From: Paraburkholderia dinghuensis
GTDB taxonomy: Bacteria > Pseudomonadota > Gammaproteobacteria > Burkholderiales > Burkholderiaceae
Direction of reading: 5' to 3'
NCBI RefSeq assembly: GCF_003837865.1
Contig: NZ_RQIS01000013.1
Location: 118,785 to 182,784, forward strand
Length of the DNA stretch: 64,000 bases
The notes below the pieces were generated by a model that saw nothing but the letters and a program-made list of their open reading frames with translations, ran no database searches and had not been told where the DNA came from. Shown piece by piece: positions 40,760 to 48,289 of this stretch. Numbering within the stretch: the stretch's first letter is position 1; each line of letters starts with the position of its first letter. Position numbers and translations under genes: made by a program.

Positions 40760-42547
40760 ATGCACGCCGATTCCCACAAGCGCGATTTCTCCGCCAATAA
40801 CCGCCTGCCGGGTGTCGCCGCGCTGGCGGCAGTGATCGGCGCCGTAGCGACGCTCGCCGCCTTCGCGCTGCTGAGCCTGATTCATTTGTTCACGAATCTG
40901 TTTTTCTTCGGCCGCTTTTCGTTCGCCGATCATTCGCCCGCGCTCAACACGCTCGGCCCCTGGGTGATCCTGATTCCCGCCCTCGGCGGGCTGATCGTCG
41001 GCATGATCGCGCGCTTCGGGTCCGAGCGCATACGCGGTCACGGCATCCCCGAAGCCATCGAAGCGATACTGTTCGGCAAGAGCCGCATGTCGCCGAAAGT
41101 GGCCGTGCTCAAGCCGCTTTCGTCAGGCATCGCGATCGGCAGCGGCGGGCCATTCGGCGCCGAAGGTCCGATCATCATGACGGGCGGCGCGCTGGGCTCG
41201 CTGCTCGCGCAGTGCGTGAGGCTCACCTCTGCCGAACGCAAAACGCTGCTCGTTGCAGGCGCGGCCGCAGGCATGACCGCCGTGTTCGGCACGCCCGTCG
41301 CGGCCGTGCTGCTCGCCGTCGAACTGCTGCTGTTCGAATGGCGGCCCCGCAGCTTCCTGCCCGTCGCGCTCGCGTGCGCTGTCGCGGGATTCGCGCGCGC
41401 CGCGTTCTTCGGCGTCGAGCCGCTGTTCGCACTTCAAACCCCGCCGCCCCATGCGCTTGCGCTCGGTTCGTGCGTCATCGCAGGGCTGTTGTCCGGTGCG
41501 CTCGCGTCGGGGTTGTCGGCCGCGCTCTACAAGGTCGAAGATCTGTTCGGACGCCTGCCTGTTCACTGGAGCTGGTGGCCGGCGCTCGGCGGCCTCGTCG
41601 TCGGCATCGGGGGATTCTTCGAGCCGCGTGCGCTCGGCGTCGGCTATGACGTCATCGGCGATCTGCTGAATCTGCACATCGTCTGGCAGGTTGCGATCGG
41701 CATCCTCGTCGTGAAGGCCATCATCTGGGTCGTCGCGCTTGGCTCCGGCACGTCGGGCGGTGTGCTCGCGCCGCTTCTGATGCTCGGCGCAGGACTCGGC
41801 GCCGTGCTCGGACACCTGTTGCCCGGCGCCGATCCCGCGCTGTGGCCGCTCGTCTGCATGGCAGCGACGCTCGGCGCAACGCTCGGTGCGCCGCTCACGG
41901 CTATCGTCTTCGCGTTCGGCCTCACGCATGACAGCAACGCGCTGCTTCCGCTGCTCGGGGCTACGCTGATCGCGCACGGCTTTGCCACCGTCGTCATGAA
42001 GCGCTCGATCATGACCGAGAAGATCGCGCGACGTGGGTATCACATCTATCGCGAATACGGCGTCGATCCGCTCGAACGTCACTATGTCGACGAGGTGATG
42101 TCGCACAACGTCGAGACGATCGACGCCGATACCACCGTCGCCGACGCCCTCGCGACCCGCTTCGGCGCGGCGCAGACGCGACGCGCGTGGCCCGTCGTGC
42201 GTGACGGCGTGGTGCTCGGCGTCGTGGATCGCGCGGCGCTAGAAACCCTGCGTGGCGATGGCGCCGACAAGACGCTCGGCGCGCTGCTCGCGTCCCGCGT
42301 GCCCGACGTCGCAATGCCCGAGGAAACGTGCCGCAAGATCGCCACGCGGCTCGCGATTCATGGCCTCGAACGACTTCCTGTCGTCACCGACCGCACGACG
42401 ATGCGACTCGTCGGCATTGTCTCGCGCAGCGATCTGGTCAAGCTCTCGCTGACCCACTTCGAGGAGGAACACAAGAAGGAGCGGTTTCGGCGTATTCGCA
42501 TTGGCAACGGCAAGAGGAGGTTTCCTCCCGTGCATAAAGCGGGGTGA
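40760..42547 (+). CDS. ClC-family chloride channel/transporter with CBS pair
   Basis: 595 aa from the ATG at 40760; a TTG at 40751 overlapping the marR stop is an alternative. ClC signatures are GHGIPEAIEAI, GAEGPIIMTGGALG with the gating glutamate retained although the usual GREGP is GAEGP, and GSGTSGGVLAPLLMLGAGLG. About ten membrane helices precede a cytoplasmic CBS pair (VMSHNVETIDADTTVADAL, LPVVTDRTTMRLVGIVSRSD). It may exchange chloride for protons. Together with HPP-CBS and MarR it suggests an inducible anion-handling module. Confidence 0.9.
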   Translation: MHADSHKRDFSANNRLPGVAALAAVIGAVATLAAFALLSLIHLFTNLFFFGRFSFADHSPALNTLGPWVILIPALGGLIVGMIARFGSERIRGHGIPEAIEAILFGKSRMSPKVAVLKPLSSGIAIGSGGPFGAEGPIIMTGGALGSLLAQCVRLTSAERKTLLVAGAAAGMTAVFGTPVAAVLLAVELLLFEWRPRSFLPVALACAVAGFARAAFFGVEPLFALQTPPPHALALGSCVIAGLLSGALASGLSAALYKVEDLFGRLPVHWSWWPALGGLVVGIGGFFEPRALGVGYDVIGDLLNLHIVWQVAIGILVVKAIIWVVALGSGTSGGVLAPLLMLGAGLGAVLGHLLPGADPALWPLVCMAATLGATLGAPLTAIVFAFGLTHDSNALLPLLGATLIAHGFATVVMKRSIMTEKIARRGYHIYREYGVDPLERHYVDEVMSHNVETIDADTTVADALATRFGAAQTRRAWPVVRDGVVLGVVDRAALETLRGDGADKTLGALLASRVPDVAMPEETCRKIATRLAIHGLERLPVVTDRTTMRLVGIVSRSDLVKLSLTHFEEEHKKERFRRIRIGNGKRRFPPVHKAG

Positions 42548-42775
42548 GTGCATGCACTCGCGCATTCTGCTCGTCGCCGTCAGCGCATAGGCTTATGCGC
42601 GCCGCCGCCGTGCGGGCGACTCGGCAGGCGTGGCGGGGCTGGGCTTGGCGGTTAGTTGCGAAAAGAAGCGGCACGGCGCGGGGGAATCACAAACGGGCCG
42701 GAGATCGCGCGACGACACAAGAATATGATTCAGCGACGATTACCGGGGAGACAACTCGCGGCCAGGCCGTAGTCG
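42548..42775. other. Gap downstream of the ClC gene
   Basis: No gene. The 16-mer CGACGATTACCGGGGA at 42734-42749 also occurs at 63920-63935, where it encodes the end of a transposase (PGNRR-stop on the minus strand). Confidence 0.3.
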
Positions 42776-43002
42776 GCCGATTCTGTTGAAAAACTCGAGC
42801 ACCGGACGAGGGCCGTCATATCCCGCGTGCAAACTCCGGGTCGCGCGTGCTGCGTCGATGGCCTTCGCAGACGCGTAGCGGGCCCGAGGCGCGATTTCTC
42901 GTTCGGGGGGTAGCCGCGGAAAGCAGGACATTCAGTCAAGGGCTCATAGACCGAAATCGCCCCTGCGAGCCTCCCGATTCCGGGTTTTTCAACAGAATCG
43001 GC
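42776..43002. mobile_element. 227-bp element with 19-bp terminal inverted repeats (IS remnant or MITE)
   Basis: GCCGATTCTGTTGAAAAAC at 42776-42794 is perfectly repeated inverted at 42984-43002, pointing outward-in like IS ends. The interior carries no intact gene; a minus-strand frame covers most of it but has no recognisable domain. No clear target duplication was found in the flanks. The family cannot be fixed without a database. It lies between the ClC and LysE genes. Confidence 0.65.
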
Positions 43003-43090
43003 TAACAGCGGTCAGTCGTGAATTGCTTCAGAATACGGGCAGATGAAGCGACTCCACTTTTTGTACAACCGCAATTCACTGAGGCTACAA

Positions 43091-43708
43091 ATGGTTAATT
43101 CGTCTGCTATTGCGACAGTCTTTTCTGTCTATGCGGCAGCTGTCGTCATTCCCGGGCCGAACTTCGTCGCAATCACTCAGAAGGCGGTAGCCGGCAGACG
43201 CTCCGATGCGCTGGCGCTTGTCGCCGGAATCGTGACGGTGAATCTGTTCTGGGCGACTTTCGCCATCCTTGGTATCGGAATGGTGTTCGCTATTTTCCCG
43301 TGGCTCGCTGTCGGCATCAGGCTTGCTGGCGCGGCCTATCTGATCTGGTTCGGGCTGCGGCTCGTTGTGTCGGCACGGGCAATCCCCTCAGGAGCACGTC
43401 ACCCAACGAAGGAACCTCTGTTTCGTGCCGCGTTCCTGCAAGGTATCGCGACAAATATCGCGAACCCGAAGTCCATCGCCTTTTATGCGGCGGTGTTTTC
43501 CTCGGCGGTGCCCACGCACGTTTCCATGCCGACGTTCTTCGCGGTACTTGCTACTGTCGGTGCAACAGCGACGTGCTGGTACGGAGCAGTCGCGCTCGTT
43601 CTATCGCACGCGGCGATTGCGACGGCGTATCGTCGCGCGAAGGCATGGATCGACCTCACATGTGGAGGGCTCATGATTGCGCTGGGAATCCGGCAGGCAT
43701 TTCGTTAA
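43091..43708 (+). CDS. LysE/RhtB family amino-acid exporter
   Basis: GAGG at 6-nt spacing supports the ATG at 43091, giving 205 aa and removing a 16-residue upstream extension. Five to six hydrophobic helices are visible, with the family hallmark VVIPGPNFVAITQKAVAGRR near residue 18 and a conserved FLQGIATNIANPKSIAFYAA near 120. Members export homoserine, threonine, lysine or related compounds. It follows directly after the IS-like remnant, and base composition is somewhat less GC-rich than neighbours, so it may have been acquired. Exported substrate unknown. Confidence 0.88.
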   Translation: MVNSSAIATVFSVYAAAVVIPGPNFVAITQKAVAGRRSDALALVAGIVTVNLFWATFAILGIGMVFAIFPWLAVGIRLAGAAYLIWFGLRLVVSARAIPSGARHPTKEPLFRAAFLQGIATNIANPKSIAFYAAVFSSAVPTHVSMPTFFAVLATVGATATCWYGAVALVLSHAAIATAYRRAKAWIDLTCGGLMIALGIRQAFR

Positions 43709-44070
43709 CAAAGCGCCCGGCGGAGCCTGTCTGAACGGCCGCATTGCGTATGGGCGACCGTCCCTTGCGGGTCGAACAGAGCCCTCGCCGGAAATCTGCG
43801 AAGAACCAGGAATCTCCCGGTCACCATCACATAGCACCGCGCTCGATGGGTTCGCAGTACTTCAAACACTCGAAATACGACATCCAGAACCGGCGCTGAA
43901 CACCCGATCACTTGTAGCCGCCTGCTGGAAGTGACCGCCGCTTTCACGTGCGCACACTGCGCCAGTTGAGTGCGGCAAAGTGCCCGCCGCACTGCTGCGG
44001 TGCACCAGCCAGATTCCATCCCTTTCCCGCACAGCCCCGTCCAGCAACGCTTTGCGCCGTTGCTGCAAGT
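43709..44070. other. Upstream control region of the nitrate assimilation operon
   Basis: About 360 nt with no gene, lying between lysE and the sigma-54 promoter. It includes the GGTGCACC palindrome at 43999-44006 and is where an NtrC-type activator would bind. Confidence 0.45.
43999..44006. promoter_or_regulatory. Candidate NtrC half-sites
   Basis: GGTGCACC is an 8-bp palindrome 65 nt upstream of the -24 box. NtrC sites contain GCAC/GTGC half-sites, so this is a plausible but incomplete enhancer element. Confidence 0.35.
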
Positions 44071-44085
44071 TGGCACAGTGTTTGC
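44071..44085 (+). promoter_or_regulatory. Sigma-54 promoter of the nitrate assimilation operon
   Basis: TGGCAC-AGTGT-TTGC fits the sigma-54 -24/-12 consensus exactly, with GG at 44072-44073 and GC at 44084-44085 separated by the required 10 nt. Transcription should begin near 44097, giving a leader of about 180 nt before the transporter gene. Confidence 0.85.
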
Positions 44086-44099
44086 GAAAAGGCTCTCGC

Positions 44100-44223
44100 C
44101 TCCCGCAATGACGCGGGAGCCTTTGAGCGGCGAGCACGAACTTCGCGCACCGCTCTGCATCGCGGCAGCGCGTCCCGCACGACGCTCGAAACTGCCAACC
44201 CTTGTCGGGCAATGACGTTCGAC
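44100..44223 (+). promoter_or_regulatory. Leader RNA with two ANTAR-target hairpins
   Basis: Hairpin 1 is CTCCCGC-AATGAC-GCGGGAG (44100-44119), a perfect 7-bp stem. Hairpin 2 is GTCGGGC-AATGAC-GTTCGAC (44204-44223), 7 bp with two G-T wobbles. Both expose the same hexaloop with A at position 1 and G at position 4, the signature bound by ANTAR proteins such as NasT. The 84-nt linker is longer than usual, and no strong T-rich terminator is seen after hairpin 2; CCGGT/ACCGG at 44235-44253 is a weak candidate. Confidence 0.8.
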
Positions 44224-44276
44224 GTTCGTCGCAACCGGTACATCTCCAACCGGCGCGATCCAACGACGGAGCCGAC

Positions 44277-45479
44277 ATGGACCGCAGCTTCTGGCGCAAC
44301 GGCCATACCCCCACGCTGTTCTCCGCTTTCCTCTACTTCGACCTGAGCTTCATGGTCTGGTATCTGCTGGGACCGCTGCAGATCCAGATCGCGCAGACGC
44401 TCGCGCTCACGACACAGCAACGCAGCTTCATGGTCGCCACGCCCATTCTGGCGGGCGCGATTCTGCGCGTGTTCATGGGCATGCTCGCGGACCGCATCGG
44501 CGCAAAGCGTGCAGGACTCCTCGGTCAGGTGTGCGTGATCGCGAGCTTGCTCGTGGCGTGGCGGCTCGGTCTGCACTCGCTGCCGCAAGTGCTGCTCTTC
44601 GGCCTCACGCTCGGCATTGCAGGCGCGTCGTTCGCCGTCGCACTGCCGCTCGCGTCGCGCTGGTATCCGCCGCAGCACCAGGGCACTGCGATGGGCATCG
44701 CCGGCGCGGGCAATTCGGGCACCGTGCTCGCCGCGCTTTTCGCACCCGCGCTCGCTGTCGCGTTTGGCTGGCAATCGGTGTTCGGCATTGCGTGCATTCC
44801 GCTCGTCGCAGCCCTCGTCATCTATATGGTCTGCGCGAAGGACGCGCCGGGTTTCGTCGAGCGCAAGCGCTTCTCCGACTACGCACGCATGCTGCGCGGC
44901 GGCGATACGTGGTGGTTCATGTTTTTCTACTCGCTCACGTTCGGCGGCTTTTCCGGCTTCGCGAGCGCGCTGCCCGGCTTCTTCCACGATCAGTTCGCGT
45001 TCGACGCAAAGCTCGCCGGGTGGGCCACCGCCGCGTGCGTGTTCGCCGGTTCCGTGATGCGTCCATTCGGCGGCCTGCTCGCCGATCGCATCGGCGGCAC
45101 GCGCTCGCTGCTCAACGTTTTCGCCGCCGTGACCTTGCTCATCGGCACGGCCGCGTTTCATCCGGGCGGGCCAGTCGTCACCGTGCTGCTCTTCATCGCC
45201 GCGATGCTGTGCCTCGGCGCGGGCAATGGCGCCGTGTTCCAGCTCGTGCCGCAGCGTTTTGGCAAGGACATCGGCGTGATGACGGGGCTCGTCGGCATGG
45301 CGGGCGGTGTCGGCGGCTTCGCGCTCGCGGCGAGCCTCGGCGCGATCAAGCAGGCCACCGGCAGCTACGCGTGGGGTCTCGCGCTCTTCGCACTGCTTAC
45401 CGCTCTCGGCTGGGCCGGAATGAGCAACGTGAAGCACCGCTGGCGCAATACGTGGTCGCTGGCCGCGGCGCGCGTCTGA
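44277..45479 (+). CDS. Nitrate/nitrite MFS transporter (NarK/NasA type)
   Basis: 400 aa from the ATG at 44277, about 12 membrane helices. The nitrate signature regions are FDLSFMVWYLLGPLQIQI in helix 1, GIAGASFAVALPLASRWYPP in helix 5 and GAGNGAVFQLVPQRF in helix 10-11 (the second nitrate signature). First gene of the operon behind the sigma-54 promoter and leader RNA, followed after 32 nt by nirB. It brings nitrate into the cytoplasm for assimilation. Confidence 0.92.
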   Translation: MDRSFWRNGHTPTLFSAFLYFDLSFMVWYLLGPLQIQIAQTLALTTQQRSFMVATPILAGAILRVFMGMLADRIGAKRAGLLGQVCVIASLLVAWRLGLHSLPQVLLFGLTLGIAGASFAVALPLASRWYPPQHQGTAMGIAGAGNSGTVLAALFAPALAVAFGWQSVFGIACIPLVAALVIYMVCAKDAPGFVERKRFSDYARMLRGGDTWWFMFFYSLTFGGFSGFASALPGFFHDQFAFDAKLAGWATAACVFAGSVMRPFGGLLADRIGGTRSLLNVFAAVTLLIGTAAFHPGGPVVTVLLFIAAMLCLGAGNGAVFQLVPQRFGKDIGVMTGLVGMAGGVGGFALAASLGAIKQATGSYAWGLALFALLTALGWAGMSNVKHRWRNTWSLAAARV

Positions 45480-45511
45480 ACACACAACCGACTACGCACG
45501 AGGAACATTCC

Positions 45512-47947
45512 ATGAATACGCATCCGAAGCTCGTCGTCATCGGCAACGGCATGGCCGGCATCCGCACGCTCGAAGAACTGCTCACGATCGCGCGAGGCCA
45601 CTACGACATCACCGTGTTCGGCGCGGAACCGCATCCGAACTACAACCGCATTCTGCTCTCGCCGGTTCTCGCCGGTGAGCAGAACTTCGACGACATCGTG
45701 CTCAATCCGCTCGACTGGTATGCACAAAATGGCATTCATCTGCATCTGGGCAGGCGCGTCGAGCGCATCGACCGGGTACGGCGCGTGGTTGTGGCGGAGG
45801 ACGGCACCGAAGCGCCCTATGATCGCCTGCTCATCGCTACCGGTTCGACGCCGTTCATTCTGCCCGTGCCAGGCAACACGCTCAAAGGCGTTGTCTCGTA
45901 TCGCGACATCTACGACACGCAAGCGATGATCGACGCCGCGGCCGTCAAGCAGCATGCGGTGGTGATCGGTGGCGGCCTGCTCGGGCTCGAAGCGGCCAAC
46001 GGACTCAAGCTGCGTGGCATGGACGTGACCGTCGTGCATCTCGCCGACACACTGCTCGAACGGCAATTGGACGCCACCGCGGGCAAGCTGCTGCAACGAT
46101 CGCTCGAGACACGCGGGCTGCGTTTCCTGCTCAACAAGGCGACGGCCGAAATCACCGGCAACGACGCGGGCGAAGTGACGGGCGTGCGTTTCGCCGATGG
46201 CGAATCGCTTCCGGCCGATCTCGTCGTGATGGCAGCGGGCATCCGGCCGAACACCGCACTCGCTGAATCTGCGGGGTTGTATTGCTCGCGCGGTATCGTC
46301 GTCGACGACGCAATGCAGACCTACGATCCGCGCATCTACGCCGTGGGCGAATGCGTGAACCATCGCGGCGTCGCGTACGGTCTCGTCGCCCCGCTGTTCG
46401 AACAGGCGAAAGTGTGTGCGAACCACCTCGCACTGATGGGCATCGGCAGCTACAAGGGTTCGGTGCTCTCGACGCGGCTCAAGGTGACCGGCATCGAGCT
46501 CTTTTCTGCGGGCGATTTCGTCGGCGGTGCCGACACCGAGGAAATCGTGCTCTCGGATCCCGCGGGCGGCGTGTACAAAAAGCTCGTCATCAAGGACGAC
46601 AAGCTGGTGGGCGCCTGTCTTTACGGCGATACCGCCGACGGCGCATGGTACTTCCGCCTCCTGCGCGAGGAACGCAAGCTGGGCGAGCTGCGTGAGCACC
46701 TCGTCTTCGGCGAAACGGGCATCGGCGACGCCGGCGTGCAGGGGCAGAGCCGCGCCGCCACGATGGCGGACACCGACGAGGTCTGCGGCTGCAACGGCGT
46801 ATGCAAAGGGACGATCGTGAAGGCGATCACCGAAAAGGGCCTCTTCACGCTCGACGACGTGAAAAAACACACGAAGGCATCGAGTTCGTGTGGCTCGTGC
46901 GCGGGTCTCGTCGAGCAGATTCTCATGAGCACGCTCGGCTCCAGCTTCCAGGAAGCACCGAAGACGAAAGCCATCTGCGGCTGCACAATCCACAATCACG
47001 GCGAGGTGCGCAAGGCCATCCGCGAACATCATCTGCTCACGCACCGCGATGTCTACGATTTCCTCGAATGGAACACGCCGAACGGCTGCGCGACGTGCCG
47101 CCCCGCGATCAACTATTACCTGCTTTCGACGTGGCCGCGCGAAGCCGTCGACGATCCGCAGAGCCGTTTCGTCAACGAACGTCTGCACGCCAACATACAG
47201 AAGGACAACACGTTCTCAGTAGTGCCACAGATGAAGGGTGGCGTGACGAATGCATCCGAACTACGCCGCATCGCCGATGTGGCCGACAAGTACCACATCC
47301 CGATGGTCAAGGTCACCGGTGGTCAGCGTATCGATCTGCTCGGCGTGAAGCAGGAAGACCTGCCCGACGTCTGGCGCGATCTTGGCATGAAGTCGGGCCA
47401 CGCTTACGGCAAGTCCATCCGCACGGTGAAAACCTGTGTGGGCAGCGAATTCTGCCGCTTCGGCACGCAAAACAGCACGCAGATGGGCATCGACCTCGAA
47501 ACCATGCTCGCCAACATGTGGTCGCCACACAAGGTCAAGCTCGCTGTCTCGGGCTGTCCGCGCAACTGCGCCGAAGCGGGCATCAAGGACGTGGGCGTGA
47601 TCGCCGTGGATAGCGGCTGGGAACTCTACGTGGGAGGCAACGGCGGCATCAAGACGGAAGTAGCGCAGTTCCTCTGCAAAGTGAAGACAGCCGACGAAGT
47701 GAAGGAGTACAGCGGTGCATTCCTGCAGCTTTATCGTGAGGAAGCGTATTACCTCGACCGCACGGTGCACTACATCGCGCGCGTGGGGCTCGATTACGTG
47801 AAGCAGAAAGTCGTGGAGGACGCCGCCAGCCGACTCGCACTCTACGAGCGTCTGCTGTATTCGCTCGACGGTCTGCAGGACCCCTGGGAGACGCGCGTCG
47901 GTGGTACTCAGCGTCATCAATACATTCCGCTCAAGGTCATCGCCTGA
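45512..47947 (+). CDS. nirB: Assimilatory nitrite reductase [NAD(P)H], large subunit
   Basis: The true start is the ATG at 45512 preceded by AGGAA; the long upstream open frame shadows the transporter. 811 aa. Order: FAD/NAD(P) reductase (VVIGNGMAGIRTLEEL; IGGGLLGLEAANGLKL), a BFD-like [2Fe-2S] site (CGCNGVCKGTIV ... SSSCGSC), a second cysteine pair (ICGCTIHNHGE ... NGCATCRP), and the sirohaem/[4Fe-4S] domain with TCVGSEFCRFG and SGCPRNC. It reduces nitrite to ammonium in the cytoplasm, pairing with NirD. Needs sirohaem, whose methylase gene lies at the end of the locus. Confidence 0.95.
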   Translation: MNTHPKLVVIGNGMAGIRTLEELLTIARGHYDITVFGAEPHPNYNRILLSPVLAGEQNFDDIVLNPLDWYAQNGIHLHLGRRVERIDRVRRVVVAEDGTEAPYDRLLIATGSTPFILPVPGNTLKGVVSYRDIYDTQAMIDAAAVKQHAVVIGGGLLGLEAANGLKLRGMDVTVVHLADTLLERQLDATAGKLLQRSLETRGLRFLLNKATAEITGNDAGEVTGVRFADGESLPADLVVMAAGIRPNTALAESAGLYCSRGIVVDDAMQTYDPRIYAVGECVNHRGVAYGLVAPLFEQAKVCANHLALMGIGSYKGSVLSTRLKVTGIELFSAGDFVGGADTEEIVLSDPAGGVYKKLVIKDDKLVGACLYGDTADGAWYFRLLREERKLGELREHLVFGETGIGDAGVQGQSRAATMADTDEVCGCNGVCKGTIVKAITEKGLFTLDDVKKHTKASSSCGSCAGLVEQILMSTLGSSFQEAPKTKAICGCTIHNHGEVRKAIREHHLLTHRDVYDFLEWNTPNGCATCRPAINYYLLSTWPREAVDDPQSRFVNERLHANIQKDNTFSVVPQMKGGVTNASELRRIADVADKYHIPMVKVTGGQRIDLLGVKQEDLPDVWRDLGMKSGHAYGKSIRTVKTCVGSEFCRFGTQNSTQMGIDLETMLANMWSPHKVKLAVSGCPRNCAEAGIKDVGVIAVDSGWELYVGGNGGIKTEVAQFLCKVKTADEVKEYSGAFLQLYREEAYYLDRTVHYIARVGLDYVKQKVVEDAASRLALYERLLYSLDGLQDPWETRVGGTQRHQYIPLKVIA

Positions 47948-47957
47948 GGTTACGCAT

Positions 47958-48284
47958 ATGGATATGAAAGCCACTCCCGTCTGGACGCGTGTATGCGAAG
48001 TCACGGACATTCCGCGCCTCGGTAGCCGCGTGGTCGAACGCGACGACGGTAACGTCGCGATCTTTCGCACTGCACTCGACACTGTGTTCGCCCTGCTCGA
48101 CCGGTGTCCGCACAAGGGCGGTGCGCTCTCGCTCGGCATCGTCCACGGCGAGAGCGTGACGTGCCCCCTGCACGCGTGGAATTTCGACCTCGCGAGCGGC
48201 AAGGCCCACGCGCCCGATGAGGGTTGCGCGCGACGCTTCCCGGTGCACGTCGAGGACGGCGCCGTATTCATCTGCCTGGACTGA
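47958..48284 (+). CDS. nirD: Nitrite reductase small subunit (Rieske-type)
   Basis: 108 aa from the ATG at 47958, 10 nt after nirB with GAGG upstream. The Rieske ligands are present as CPHKGGAL and CPLHAW, although many NirD proteins lack them, so this one probably carries a [2Fe-2S] cluster. It partners NirB. Followed after 5 nt by the nitrate reductase gene. Confidence 0.93.
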   Translation: MDMKATPVWTRVCEVTDIPRLGSRVVERDDGNVAIFRTALDTVFALLDRCPHKGGALSLGIVHGESVTCPLHAWNFDLASGKAHAPDEGCARRFPVHVEDGAVFICLD

Positions 48285-48289
48285 CGACC

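Noticed and set aside
43944..45485. Minus-strand open frame of 513 codons
   Set aside because: Runs antisense through the nitrate transporter and its sigma-54 leader; the plus-strand protein and signals are clear.
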